A stretch of 64,000 nucleotides of DNA from Pseudomonas simiae (GCF_900111895.1 NZ_FOKB01000016.1:1-64000); one strand, 5' to 3'. Numbered from the stretch's first letter, positions 1 to 8,578 are shown. Notes: a model not told the origin generated them from the sequence alone. Numbers and translations are program-made.

Positions 1-1058
1 ACCGCTACGACTGCCAGCACCGTCTGATCGGCATTAAAAAACCCAATGGCCAGACCGCCAGCTACCGCTATGACCCGTTTGGGCGGCGCATCAGCAAAAC
101 CGTTGACGGCATCACTACAGAGTTTTTCTGGCAGGGCGACACACTGATCGCCGAGCACCACGCGGATCGCCACCGCAGTTACCTCTACGAGCCGAACACC
201 TTTCGCCCGCTGGTCCTACTGGAAGGTTTCGGTCCAAAGGAAACCGAGACCTACCACTACCAACTCGACCACCTGGGTACGCCGCGGGAACTCACCGCCT
301 CCGATGGCAAAATCGTCTGGTCCGCGCACTACCGCGCTTACGGTGAAATCACCCGCCTCGACATCGGAAAAGTCGACAACCCGCTGCGTTTCCAGGGCCA
401 ATACTTCGATGAAGAAAGCGGGCTGCACTACAACCGCCATCGCTACTACAATCCGGATAATGGCCGTTACCTGACCCCGGACCCGGTGAAGCTGGCGGGT
501 GGGATCAATGCGTACCAGTACGTGACCAACCCTACGGGCTGGGTTGATCCACTGGGTTTGAGCACGTGTCCCGGCGGGGACGGATGCAAACCACACACAA
601 ACTCAGAAAACTTAAATAAACAGCTGAACGTAGACGACGGCACTCCTTCGCTACCAGCATCAAGTAAAAAACAAGAATATTTATATCGAGGGGACTCAAG
701 GCACCCGGACGAAATTTTTGAAACAGGCTTTGAGAGCAGAGGAAAAAGCACTGACCTATACTTACACTCGCAAAACAATGCGAGTCCACCAAGCAATTTT
801 GTGAGCACATCGATATCAAGGGAGCAAGGGTTGACGTTCGCAACATCCTTTGGGTTTGAGGAAGGCTATCTTTACACCCTAAAGAAAATCCCGGGTCGGG
901 ATGTCAACAAAGAACTAGGCATTTTATCCGACTATAAAAAGGAGCGCGAAATTGCCATACCAAACCGGATAGATACCAAGGATATTCTAGGAGCCACACC
1001 CGTCCACGATGATGGAACGCATAAAGGCTACTCATTCATTAATCCAAATAGAAAATGA
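1..1058 (+). CDS. Rhs-family polymorphic toxin, C-terminal part, with ADP-ribosyltransferase-like tip (5' partial)
   Basis: Reading is open from the left edge, so the N-terminus lies outside the window. The first ~185 residues are an RHS/YD-repeat core (RYDPFGRR, YHYQLDHLGTPRELT, LRFQGQYFDEESGLHYNRHRYY) ending in the RHS-associated motif NPTGWVDPLGLS near base 563, after which family members carry a variable toxin. The ~165-residue tip is AT-richer than the core. It shows a pertussis/cholera-like ART signature: YRGDSR (Arg codon 687-689), FVSTS (798-812) and an E-x-E in KERE (Glu codons 942-944 and 948-950), the right order for the R-S-E class. Such tips are delivered by type VI secretion (via VgrG) or other routes and ADP-ribosylate a target in the recipient cell. 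The substrate cannot be told from sequence. The next gene, 3 bases away, is the likely antidote. Rhs identity is firm; ART activity is inferred from motifs. Confidence 0.88.
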   Translation, partial: RYDCQHRLIGIKKPNGQTASYRYDPFGRRISKTVDGITTEFFWQGDTLIAEHHADRHRSYLYEPNTFRPLVLLEGFGPKETETYHYQLDHLGTPRELTASDGKIVWSAHYRAYGEITRLDIGKVDNPLRFQGQYFDEESGLHYNRHRYYNPDNGRYLTPDPVKLAGGINAYQYVTNPTGWVDPLGLSTCPGGDGCKPHTNSENLNKQLNVDDGTPSLPASSKKQEYLYRGDSRHPDEIFETGFESRGKSTDLYLHSQNNASPPSNFVSTSISREQGLTFATSFGFEEGYLYTLKKIPGRDVNKELGILSDYKKEREIAIPNRIDTKDILGATPVHDDGTHKGYSFINPNRK

Positions 1059-1061
1059 CCA

Positions 1062-1451
1062 ATGAAAGAACTCGACATAACCATAATCAAAAACACCCAA
1101 AGAGAAACCGCTACACTTGGGATTGACAGAGCGACATCAACACTTTCCATAACATTTACCGACGGCACAAAAAAAACATACTCTGACATAGATATATATA
1201 CATGCTTTGGATTATTAAGAAGAGAGTTCAGTGAAATAGCCTTTTTGTGTAAAGGTTCAAAAGTGAGTGTTTACCCCTCCGCAATGGCCTCACAGATGTC
1301 AAGCGGATTAGTTGCTTATGACGTAACAATGAGTGAGCCCGATGCGGAACTCGTTCGTATATTCGATTACGAAGAAAACAATCTTACAAACGATATCAAT
1401 GAGCAGATCGCTTATCGAAATAAGTGGGCCGAGTCTCTGCAAACCCGTTAA
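1062..1451 (+). CDS. Putative immunity protein to the Rhs toxin
   Basis: 129-residue acidic, cytoplasmic-looking protein with no signal peptide or membrane segment. It starts 3 bases after the toxin stop and has no clear Shine-Dalgarno, which suggests translational coupling. Its base composition is clearly AT-richer than the surrounding Pseudomonas genes and matches the toxin tip, as expected for a toxin/immunity cassette swapped as a unit. I do not recognise a family. The immunity role is inferred only from position and composition. Confidence 0.7.
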   Translation: MKELDITIIKNTQRETATLGIDRATSTLSITFTDGTKKTYSDIDIYTCFGLLRREFSEIAFLCKGSKVSVYPSAMASQMSSGLVAYDVTMSEPDAELVRIFDYEENNLTNDINEQIAYRNKWAESLQTR

Positions 1452-1647
1452 CAACCACCGTCTGCCTCACTAGGAATTTAACTAGATCTTACGATAATCC
1501 GCCATTTAAACAATCTACTTGCTTGCGCTGGACAGCGAAACAACCCCGATCCAGACGATGGGTGTTTTCAGGTGAACCCGTGTTGACCGTTTTTAGGGTT
1601 GCTGCGCAGCCCGGCACAGGGCAAGCCTTCTCACGACAAAAATTGAC

Positions 1648-2235
1648 TCACCAGCCGTCCTTCAACATCCGCAATTCCAGATGCTGCAACAACATGATGG
1701 TCTTCCCATCCACAATCTCGCCGTTTTGCACCATTGCCAACGCCTCATCAAAGCCCAACTCCAACACCTCGATATCCTCACCCTCCTCTTCCAGGCCGCC
1801 ACCGCTCCCCACCCGATCCCCTGGTTGATATTCACCCATGAAAAAGTGAATCCGCTCCGTCACCGAACCCGGACTCATGAATGCTGCATAAATCTTCTCC
1901 ACATGCCCCACGCGATACCCGGTTTCCTCTTCCGCTTCCAGGCGAATACGTTCTTCGGGGCTGGCATTGTCGAGCAATCCGGCCGCCGCTTCGATCAGGT
2001 AGCCGTGATAGTCGTTGACGAACGTCGGCATGCGAAACTGGCGGATCAGCAACACCGTGCGCTGCTCGCGGTTGTACAGCAGGATGGTCGCGCCATTGCC
2101 GCGGTCGTACACCTCGCGGGTCTGGGCTTGCCAGCTGCCGTCGCGGCGGCGCAGGTTGAAGCTGTATTTTTTCAGCAGGTACCAGTTTTCCGAGAGGGTT
2201 TCTTCGGCGGTCATGCGAACGGGGCTGTTGTCCAT
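1648..2235 (-). CDS. nudK: NUDIX hydrolase, GDP-mannose pyrophosphatase NudK-like
   Basis: 195 residues, close to E. coli NudK (191), with the same conserved stretches: EVYDRGNGATILLYN near residues 41-55, IRQFR, then a Nudix box at about 86-108 (GLLDNASPEERIRLEAEEETGY). The first Glu of the classical GX5EX7REUXEEXGU box is Ser here; the metal-binding EAEEE part is intact. C-terminal EDIEVLEL and DGKTIMLLQHL match the family. The enzyme hydrolyses GDP-mannose or related nucleotide sugars (or ADP-ribose) in the cytoplasm. A longer reading upstream overlaps the SDR gene in another frame, so the start MDNSPVRM was chosen; it begins 11 bases after the SDR stop. The two genes probably form an operon. 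Confidence 0.85.
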   Translation of the reverse strand: MDNSPVRMTAEETLSENWYLLKKYSFNLRRRDGSWQAQTREVYDRGNGATILLYNREQRTVLLIRQFRMPTFVNDYHGYLIEAAAGLLDNASPEERIRLEAEEETGYRVGHVEKIYAAFMSPGSVTERIHFFMGEYQPGDRVGSGGGLEEEGEDIEVLELGFDEALAMVQNGEIVDGKTIMLLQHLELRMLKDGW

Positions 2236-2246
2236 GCTCGGGTTTC

Positions 2247-3104
2247 TCAAGAAAGGGGTTGTGCTTGTTTGATGCTGTTCCAGGCGGCGGCGACTGCTTC
2301 TGCGCTGCTCGCCTTGATCCGTGCGAGGTTCCGCGGGTAGTCCACCCCGGGGTTTTCGGTGAAGCGCGTGGCCGTGAATTGCCCGTTGCTGGCGCGCAGG
2401 ATGTAACCGCTGTCCTGGCATTGCTCAGAGGCGAGGAACACCACCCCCGGCGTCACCCAGTCGGGCTTGAGTTCATCCGGTTCTTCGGTAACGCCCCACA
2501 TGCGCGTCTTGGCCACCGGCGAGATCGCATTGACCTTGATCCCCGCCTCAGCACCTTCATGACTCAACGCGTTCATGATCCCCAGTTGCGCCATCTTGCC
2601 CGCGCTGTAGGCCACCAGTCCAGTCTGCTCATATTGTGTGTACATGGCGCGGTCGGAAGTGGTGAGGATGATGCGCGGCGCGGATGAGCGCAGCAGGTGC
2701 GGCCAGGCATGCTTGCACAGCCACAGCGGCGCATAGAGGTTAATGTCCATGGCGCGTTGCAGGAACGCGGCGTCGAGGTCGGCGATGTTCTGGTAACCGA
2801 CCCAGCCGGCGTTGTGAATCAGAATGTCGAGTTGGCCAAAGGCTTCGATGGCGTACGCGATCAGTTGCTGGCAGCCGGTGTTCGTGGACAGGTCGCCACC
2901 GTGGCCTATCACGTTCAAGCCCTCGGCCTGCAAGGTGTCTGCCGCGGCCTGGACCACCGAAGCATCGCTGCCAACGCCGGCATTATCGGCGCCGATATCG
3001 CTGATCACCACCCGCGCGCCGCCCTGGGCCAAAGCCCGTGCATAGCTGAGCCCCAACCCGCGTGCGCCACCCGTGACGAGTGCGGTTTTGCCTGTGAATT
3101 CCAT
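2247..3104 (-). CDS. Short-chain dehydrogenase/reductase
   Basis: 285 residues with a Rossmann fold. The nucleotide-binding TGGARGLG is at 11-18, the structural NAG at 98-100, Ser150 and the catalytic YSAGK at 166-170, so the active site is complete. Asp at the end of the second strand (VVISDIG) suggests NAD over NADP preference. The C-terminal ~50 residues extend beyond the minimal SDR fold, similar to SDRs of the hydroxyacyl-CoA dehydrogenase type. The substrate is unknown. AGGAGA lies 9 bases before the ATG. It is first in a probable operon with the NUDIX gene. Confidence 0.88.
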   Translation of the reverse strand: MEFTGKTALVTGGARGLGLSYARALAQGGARVVISDIGADNAGVGSDASVVQAAADTLQAEGLNVIGHGGDLSTNTGCQQLIAYAIEAFGQLDILIHNAGWVGYQNIADLDAAFLQRAMDINLYAPLWLCKHAWPHLLRSSAPRIILTTSDRAMYTQYEQTGLVAYSAGKMAQLGIMNALSHEGAEAGIKVNAISPVAKTRMWGVTEEPDELKPDWVTPGVVFLASEQCQDSGYILRASNGQFTATRFTENPGVDYPRNLARIKASSAEAVAAAWNSIKQAQPLS

Positions 3105-3267
3105 GTGCTTGCTCTCCTGTTCGGGCCGCCCACCCTAACAACCCCGGCACGCGTTGTTCAATGGTGTAACACTTTGCAAGGAATACCCGTTTACGGCTGT
3201 CGAAATAATTCCTGCCTGGTTGGGCCATCTGGTAAAACCCCTGATTCATCTTTTTCCTGGAACCTTC

Positions 3268-4194
3268 ATGTCCTCTCGTTTCCTCTCGCGCCTGAGCCTG
3301 CGCTGGTTTCCCATGGTGTGCATGGCCTTGTTGATCGTCGGTCTGCCGGTGGGTTGCGCCGTGCTGCAACACAAGGAGCGCGAACTGGTGTTTCGCATCG
3401 AGCCGGGCACCGCCAGTTGGTACAGCGGCTTGCCCAAGGCGGTGCAGGAGTTCGAACTCAAGCCGGCCAGTTTCAAATCCGGACAGAATATCCATGGCTG
3501 GTGGTACCCGGCGGACAAGAAGGACGCACCTGCCATCCTCTACCTGCACGGCGTACGCTGGAACCTCACCGGGCAACTGTTTCGCATCGAGCAACTGCAC
3601 GCCCTGGGTTATTCGGTACTGGCCATCGACTATCGCGGCTTCGGCCAGAGCCGCGGCGAATTACCGTCGGAAACCACCGTGTACGAAGACGCACGCATTG
3701 CCTGGGAGCGTTTCCAGGTACTGCAACCGGACCCAAGCAAACGCCTGATCTACGGACATTCCCTGGGCGGCGCGGTGGCCATCGACCTGGCTGCCGAACT
3801 GGGCAGACAAACACCACTGCCGGTGCGCGGCCTGGTGATCGAGTCCACCTTCACATCGCTGGCGGATGTGGCCACGGCCGTGGCGAATACGTCGTTGCCG
3901 GTGCGCTGGTTGCTGTCGCAAAAATTCAATTCCATCGACAAGATTGCCGATATCCGTATGCCGCTGCTGGTGGTACATGGCCTTGACGATCGCTACGTGC
4001 CGCCGCGCTTCAGCCAGCAGCTGTTTGAAGCCGCCCAGGAGCCAAAGCGGCTGTTATTGGTGCCCGGTGCCAGCCATAACAACAGCATGAGCCTGGCCGG
4101 TCGCAGTTATGGCCAGGCGCTGGACAAACTGATGCAAGCGAAGGCACCACCCCACGTTGTCACGCACTCCACAGGCCGTGATCGCGACTCATAA
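3268..4194 (+). CDS. Alpha/beta hydrolase lipoprotein
   Basis: 308 residues starting MSSRFLSRL. A hydrophobic signal segment ends in lipobox LPVGC (Cys30), so it is probably a lipid-anchored envelope protein. The hydrolase fold follows: oxyanion region LYLHG (about 91-95), nucleophile elbow GHSLGG with Ser165, acid in VHGLDDRYV (Asp240/241) and His270 in GASH. This arrangement resembles the Bem46/ABHD17 group of serine hydrolases; the substrate is not predictable. The reading frame is open 38 codons further upstream, but the signal peptide fixes this start. The divergent SDR gene lies upstream. A strong hairpin follows 15 bases after the stop. Confidence 0.85.
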   Translation: MSSRFLSRLSLRWFPMVCMALLIVGLPVGCAVLQHKERELVFRIEPGTASWYSGLPKAVQEFELKPASFKSGQNIHGWWYPADKKDAPAILYLHGVRWNLTGQLFRIEQLHALGYSVLAIDYRGFGQSRGELPSETTVYEDARIAWERFQVLQPDPSKRLIYGHSLGGAVAIDLAAELGRQTPLPVRGLVIESTFTSLADVATAVANTSLPVRWLLSQKFNSIDKIADIRMPLLVVHGLDDRYVPPRFSQQLFEAAQEPKRLLLVPGASHNNSMSLAGRSYGQALDKLMQAKAPPHVVTHSTGRDRDS

Positions 4195-4208
4195 AACGCT
4201 TTCCGGCA

Positions 4209-4243
4209 CTGGGTTCGCGCTTGCGTGTCAAGCGCAAACCCAG
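4209..4243 (+). terminator. Terminator-like hairpin after the hydrolase gene
   Basis: CTGGGTT-C-GCGCTTG, a five-base loop, then CAAGCGC-A-AACCCAG: a 15-bp stem with one internal C/A mismatch. It lies between two convergent genes. No strong T-run follows directly, so termination efficiency is uncertain. Confidence 0.6.
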
Positions 4244-4321
4244 CCCATGCGGGGCCAAACCAGAAGTTGATCAAATAATGATCTCTGCATAAATCGCCAA
4301 CCCTGCCGGGGCTTCGCAAAG

Positions 4322-4363
4322 TTATCCACAGAGATACCCACGGTTTTCGTGGACAACTCTTTT
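4322..4363 (+). terminator. Nested hairpin followed by T-rich tract between convergent genes
   Basis: An outer arm GTTATCCAC pairs with GTGGACAAC (one G-T pair). An alternative inner stem CCACG-GTTTT-CGTGG uses the same right arm. CTCTTTTTATATTTTT follows, which fits a rho-independent terminator read rightwards. The left arm also contains TTATCCACA, the DnaA-box consensus, probably by chance. Confidence 0.45.
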
Positions 4364-4385
4364 TATATTTTTACGATTTTTTTGC

Positions 4386-5546
4386 TCAGTAAACGCTTTC
4401 GGGAAATGTACCCGGCAATAAAATCTCGCGATTCACATCGCGTATATCGTTATACCCACACAGTGCCATCGACACGTCCAGCTCTCGGGCGATAATCTCA
4501 AGCGCCTTGGTTACACCTGCCTCGCCCATGGCCCCCAAACCATACAAATGCGGGCGACCGATCATGGTGCCTTTGGCGCCCAATGCCATCGCCTTGAGCA
4601 CGTCCTGGCCGGAACGAATGCCACCGTCGAGCCAGACCTCAATGCGCTCGCCCACCGCTTCGACAATCGCCGGCAACTGGCTGATGCTCGAAGGCGCGCC
4701 ATCGAGTTGACGACCGCCGTGGTTGCTCACCACCAGTGCGTCGGCACCGGCATTCGCGGCCAGGTGCGCATCTTCCACATCGAGAATGCCCTTGATGATC
4801 AACTTGCCGCCCCAGCACTTCTTGATCCACTCCACATCGTCCCAGCTCAGGCGCGGGTCGAATTGCTGGGCGGTCCAGGACGACAGCGAACTCATGTCCG
4901 CCACACCTTTCACGTGCCCGACGATATTGCCGAAGCCACGACGCTGGGTGCCGAGCATGCCCATCACCCAGCGCGGTTTGGTGGCCATGTTGAGGATATT
5001 CGGCAGGGTCAACTTCGGCGGCGCGGACAGGCCATTGATCAGATCCTTATGGCGCTGGCCGAGGATCTGCAGGTCGAGGGTCAGCACCAGCGCATCCACG
5101 CCGGCAGCCTTGGCGCGCTCGATCAGTTGTTCGATAAAGGCGCGGTCGCGCATCACATACAACTGGAACCAAAACGGCTGGCCGACGTGCTCGGCAATGT
5201 CTTCCAGGGAGCAGATGCTCATGGTCGACAAGGTGTAGCGCAGGCCGAACGCGGCGGCGGCGCGGGCGGTGAGAATCTCGCCATCGGCGTGCTGCATGCC
5301 GGCCAACCCGGTGGGTGCGAGCGCCACCGGCATGGCCATCTCCTGGCCGATCATCGTGGCGCGGATCGAGCGTTCATCAATGTTGCGCGCCACCCGCTGG
5401 CGGAACTTGATAGAGGCAAAATCGCTTTCATTTGCCCGGTAAGTGCTCTCAGTCCAGGAGCCGGAATCGGCGTAGTCGTAGAACATCCGTGGGACACGTT
5501 TTTGCGCGAGTTTGCGTAAATCTTCGATGGTTGTGATCAACGGCAT
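4386..5546 (-). CDS. FMN-dependent alpha-hydroxy-acid dehydrogenase (L-lactate dehydrogenase LldD-like)
   Basis: 386 residues, full length for the family. It is a TIM-barrel flavoenzyme with N-terminal FYDYADSGS (about 22-30), FMN-contacting PVALAPTG (73-80), STMS near 107-110, and the catalytic SNHGGRQLDG with His276 and Arg279; DGGIRSG and GRPHLYG bind the FMN phosphate. It oxidises an L-2-hydroxyacid, most likely L-lactate, passing electrons to the respiratory chain or to O2. It is not linked to lldP or lldR here; instead a DeoR-family regulator is divergently transcribed, so the physiological substrate may be a different hydroxyacid. The promoter is probably in the 120-base divergent region. 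Confidence 0.88.
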   Translation of the reverse strand: MPLITTIEDLRKLAQKRVPRMFYDYADSGSWTESTYRANESDFASIKFRQRVARNIDERSIRATMIGQEMAMPVALAPTGLAGMQHADGEILTARAAAAFGLRYTLSTMSICSLEDIAEHVGQPFWFQLYVMRDRAFIEQLIERAKAAGVDALVLTLDLQILGQRHKDLINGLSAPPKLTLPNILNMATKPRWVMGMLGTQRRGFGNIVGHVKGVADMSSLSSWTAQQFDPRLSWDDVEWIKKCWGGKLIIKGILDVEDAHLAANAGADALVVSNHGGRQLDGAPSSISQLPAIVEAVGERIEVWLDGGIRSGQDVLKAMALGAKGTMIGRPHLYGLGAMGEAGVTKALEIIARELDVSMALCGYNDIRDVNREILLPGTFPESVY

Positions 5547-5638
5547 CTAGGTCACCTCTCCCTGAACTGAATGCTGAGAGTAACCGCCCATCAGCCGCAC
5601 AACCAGCCATTGCGTTTAGATCGCAGCGCGACTAATCT

Positions 5639-5668
5639 CGCACAAACACGCAAAAAGACGCAAAACCA
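5639..5668 (+). promoter_or_regulatory. Three tandem 10-bp CGCA(A/C)AAA-type repeats ending at the deoR start codon
   Basis: The sequence reads CGCACAAACA, CGCAAAAAGA, CGCAAAACCA in exact 10-base register, the last base being the A of the ATG. One helical turn of spacing fits multimeric binding by a DeoR-family protein. The tract leaves no room for a Shine-Dalgarno. Confidence 0.4.
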
Positions 5669-6453
5669 TGCACACCACTCATCAAGCCATCGACCTGCCT
5701 TCTTTGCGCAAGCAGAAGATTTTGTTGCTGCTGGAACGTGACGGCAAAGTCACCGCCTCGGAGCTGGTGGACCACTTTGCAGTGTCCCAGGACACCATCC
5801 GCCGCGACCTCGGCGAACTCGCCGCCGCCGGCCTGCTGCAACGCGTACACGGCGGCGCCCTGCCCCGGCCCAAGGACACCGGCAAAGACTTCTTCACCCG
5901 TGTCGGCGAGACTAACGAGGCCAAGCGTCACCTCGCCCGGCTCGCTGCCGACCGCGTGGAAGAGGGGCAAATCGTACTGTTCGACTCGGGGTCTACCACG
6001 CTGCAGATTGCCCAGTCGTTGCCACGCTCGATGCGTCTCACTGTGGTCACGACATCCCCCATGATCGCCATCGCCTTGGCCGACCACCCTGACGTAAAGG
6101 TGATCCTCACGGGCGGCCAGCTCAACCCGGCGACGCTGTCTACCAGCGGCCATGAAACCGTGCGCATGATCCAGGGCATCAAGGCCGACGTGCTATTCAC
6201 CGGCGTGTGCGCACTGCATCCGCAAGTGGGCATCAGCTCGTTGCACTTCGATGAGGTGGCGGTCAAGCAAGCCTTGCTCGACAGTGCGTCCCACGTGGTG
6301 GCGGTGACCATGGCGGACAAACTCGGCGCCGTGGAGCCCTTTGTGGTGGCGCCGTGCAGCCGCATTCACACACTGATCACCGAATGGCATGTGCCCAGTG
6401 TAGAGGCGTATGAGCAGCTAGGGTTGGAAGTGCTGCGAGTGGACGTCGAGTAG
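5668..6453 (+). CDS. DeoR/GlpR-family transcriptional regulator
   Basis: 261 residues. The N-terminal DeoR winged helix (about 12-68) includes LRKQKILLLLERDGKVTASELVDHFAVSQDTIRRDL and the family hallmark LQRVHGGALP. The C-terminal sugar-phosphate-isomerase-like sensor domain carries DSGSTTLQIAQ and VILTGGQLNP. It is divergent from the hydroxyacid dehydrogenase, which it probably represses in the absence of a phosphorylated or small-acid effector. No ribosome-binding site is visible before this ATG, so translation may be leaderless or poorly initiated. The 3' end overlaps the convergent DUF72 gene by 36 bases. Confidence 0.88.
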   Translation: MHTTHQAIDLPSLRKQKILLLLERDGKVTASELVDHFAVSQDTIRRDLGELAAAGLLQRVHGGALPRPKDTGKDFFTRVGETNEAKRHLARLAADRVEEGQIVLFDSGSTTLQIAQSLPRSMRLTVVTTSPMIAIALADHPDVKVILTGGQLNPATLSTSGHETVRMIQGIKADVLFTGVCALHPQVGISSLHFDEVAVKQALLDSASHVVAVTMADKLGAVEPFVVAPCSRIHTLITEWHVPSVEAYEQLGLEVLRVDVE

Positions 6454-7155
6454 CGACAGCGCATCAGGCGTAGCCAGGCCGCTGGCAGTATTGTCGAAGA
6501 TGCACCAGGTAGGAATACCAGCCGCTACGGACGCGCTCAACACACGCGCATACGCCTGAACGCGTGAAGCCCCATAGCCACTGTGATAGACACGCGGTGT
6601 TCCGTGCAGACGCCAATAATGCACGCCTTGCCAACCGGCCGGCACCTCTCCCGCCGGGATCACCGGCGGGTCGGCAGCCACCCGCCCGATCTGCAGAGCC
6701 TGCATCATCTCTTCAGCCGCCAACCAGCTCGCGTGCCGTGGTTCAAGCACCACGTCACCGGTAAAACGTTGGCGCAACGCCGTGAAGAATGCGTCGGCAA
6801 CACTCGGTTCGTATTGCAACGAAGGCGGTAATTGCACCAGCAGGCAACCCAGCTTTTCACCCAGTTGCAGACATTGTCCAAGAAACGCATCCAGTGCGGC
6901 CTGGCAGCCATGCAAGCGCAATTCATGGGTGATGCGCTTGGGCACCTTGACTGAAAAACGAAAGCCCGACGGCACCGAATGCGCCCACCGCGCGTACGTC
7001 TTCGCCAAGTGCGGGCGATAGAAGGAACTGTTGATTTCCACCGCATTGAAGCGCGACGCATAACGCTCCAAATGCGTGCCCTCCTCGGCAAATGCTGCCC
7101 AGTACTCACGCGGCAAACTCCAGCCGGCACAGCCCACAAACAGCGTTGCCGTCAA
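6418..7155 (-). CDS. DUF72 domain-containing protein
   Basis: 245 residues matching the DUF72/YecE family throughout: FVGCAGWSLP at the N-terminus, FNAVEINSSFYRPH, FSVKVPKRITHELRL, LGCLLVQLPPSL, VVLEPRHASW, YWRLHGTPRVYHSGY and CIFDNTASGLATPDALSL. The fold is TIM-barrel-like with an unknown reaction. The start ATG overlaps the stop of the upstream HhH gene (ATGA), so the two are translationally coupled. Confidence 0.85.
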   Translation of the reverse strand: MTATLFVGCAGWSLPREYWAAFAEEGTHLERYASRFNAVEINSSFYRPHLAKTYARWAHSVPSGFRFSVKVPKRITHELRLHGCQAALDAFLGQCLQLGEKLGCLLVQLPPSLQYEPSVADAFFTALRQRFTGDVVLEPRHASWLAAEEMMQALQIGRVAADPPVIPAGEVPAGWQGVHYWRLHGTPRVYHSGYGASRVQAYARVLSASVAAGIPTWCIFDNTASGLATPDALSLLDVHSQHFQP

Positions 7156-7583
7156 AACAGCACCTTGACGGCATCACGCATGAAAATCTCGATGGTCTTG
7201 GGCCCGACCCCGTCGAACGCCCCAAGGCGTTTTTCGAAGGCCTCTCGGCTCTCGCTGGCACTGCGCATATGAGTGATCTTGCCGGCATACTCGGCGTTCA
7301 ACTTGGCGCTGAGGTCGAGTAAACGTTGGGCAGTGGTTTCATCATAGCGCACGTAATGCGCGCGTCCGAGCATGGCTACCAACTCACGCGACGTGCAGTG
7401 CTGCAGCTTGCGCGCGGTATCGCGGCCTTGCTCTTCAACGATCACCTTGTAGGCCTGTGCGGCAATCGGTGCCTGGATCCGCTTGCCCATCAGGAAGCTG
7501 GCGATAAACCACTTGAACAGGCTGCCGTCATCGCCAGGTTTGAGCTCGATGCCCAACTCCGACGCAGAGATAGAACGGGCCAT
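7152..7583 (-). CDS. Helix-hairpin-helix (HhH-GPD-like) protein
   Basis: 143 residues. The C-terminal part has a typical HhH hairpin, LGAFDGVGPKTIEIFMRD, as in endonuclease III-type DNA glycosylases. The iron-sulfur loop and a clear catalytic Lys/Asp pair of full-length glycosylases are not evident and the protein is shorter, so catalysis is doubtful; DNA binding is likely. It sits between a small ORF (2-base gap) and DUF72 (4-base overlap), an apparent three-gene operon. Confidence 0.75.
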   Translation of the reverse strand: MARSISASELGIELKPGDDGSLFKWFIASFLMGKRIQAPIAAQAYKVIVEEQGRDTARKLQHCTSRELVAMLGRAHYVRYDETTAQRLLDLSAKLNAEYAGKITHMRSASESREAFEKRLGAFDGVGPKTIEIFMRDAVKVLF

Positions 7584-7585
7584 GT

Positions 7586-7798
7586 TCAGTGGCCCAGCTT
7601 GCGCTCGGCCTTGGCGGCCTGTTCGTTGATGGCATCGGTCTGGCGCTCGGTGTCCTTGATCGAGGTGGGGGTCAGCACTTTATCGACGGTTTCGGTCTTG
7701 GGATTCGGGCGTTCCAGGGTCTGGCCTTTTGTGGCTTTATCAGTGCCCTTCTGAGTTTCTTCGGAACTGATGGGGGCTGGGGTCTTATCGGCAGTCAT
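7586..7798 (-). CDS. Small hydrophilic protein of unknown function
   Basis: 70 residues, rich in Lys, Thr, Glu and Pro, with no signal peptide, membrane helix or recognised motif; probably disordered. A GGAGAA Shine-Dalgarno stands 6 bases before the ATG and the gene is tightly coupled to the HhH gene downstream, which argues that it is real. Confidence 0.6.
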   Translation of the reverse strand: MTADKTPAPISSEETQKGTDKATKGQTLERPNPKTETVDKVLTPTSIKDTERQTDAINEQAAKAERKLGH

Positions 7799-7997
7799 GG
7801 TGGTTCTCCAATCAATGGCGCGGGTAAAAATAGCGAGCGCCTATGCAGCAGAAGCCTGCGGCCCTGGATAGTTCAACGAAATTGCCCGCGCCAACACGGT
7901 GCAAATTTGCTGAAAATTAATTTAAACCTTTGCCACCCGACCCGGATCAACTCTCCCATATCCCATCCTTCGTACACCCATCAGGAGACACTCGATC

Positions 7998-8558
7998 ATG
8001 AGTTCAAACCTTAACGGCAAGAAGATTCTGGTCATCACGTCCAACACCGGTATCGAGCGCGATGAACTGCTCAAACCATTGGCAGCGCTGCGCGGTTATG
8101 GCGCGACAGTGACCCACGGCTCCAGCACAGGCGGCATCACCCAGACCTTCGTCGGCGATACCGAGAAGGACACGACGGTTGAGTCCGATGCGAAGCTGTC
8201 CGAGCTGTCGGGCAGTGATTTCGATGCACTGGTGATCCCTGGCGGCACCGTCAACGCTGACACATTGCGCCAGGATGCAGCGGCGCAGAAGTTGATCAAC
8301 GAGTTCGTCGAGGCAGGCAAAACCGTGGCGGCAATCTGTCATGGCCCCTGGGCGCTGATCGATGCCGGTGTGATCAAAGGCAAGACCCTGACCTCCTACA
8401 AGAGCGTGCGCATCGATCTGGAAAACGCCGGCGCCGCCGGATGGGTCGATGAAGAGGTCAAGGTCTGCAAAGCCAATGGCTGGACCCTGATTACCTCACG
8501 CACCCCGGATGATCTGCCGGCGTTCAATGAGGCGATCGCCAAGGCATTGGCAGGCTGA
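7998..8558 (+). CDS. DJ-1/PfpI family protein (YhbO-like)
   Basis: 186 residues covering the whole DJ-1/PfpI domain. The nucleophile elbow is AAICHGPWALIDAG, with Cys followed by His as in PfpI/YhbO, and DALVIPGG provides the upstream glycine turn. Family members act in the cytoplasm as stress-protective deglycase/glyoxalase-type enzymes or proteases. AGGAGA precedes the ATG by 9 bases. It stands alone and is followed by a strong bidirectional hairpin. Confidence 0.88.
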   Translation: MSSNLNGKKILVITSNTGIERDELLKPLAALRGYGATVTHGSSTGGITQTFVGDTEKDTTVESDAKLSELSGSDFDALVIPGGTVNADTLRQDAAAQKLINEFVEAGKTVAAICHGPWALIDAGVIKGKTLTSYKSVRIDLENAGAAGWVDEEVKVCKANGWTLITSRTPDDLPAFNEAIAKALAG

Positions 8559-8578
8559 TAAGCCTACCGCGCAACGAA

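Noticed and set aside
1424..1828. 134-codon plus-strand frame between the immunity gene and nudK
   Set aside because: Antisense to nudK for most of its length and without a known motif; no sign of an insertion sequence there.
7589..8014. 141-codon plus-strand frame over the small protein gene before PfpI
   Set aside because: Its 5' half is antisense to the coupled minus-strand ORF and its end overlaps the PfpI start out of frame.
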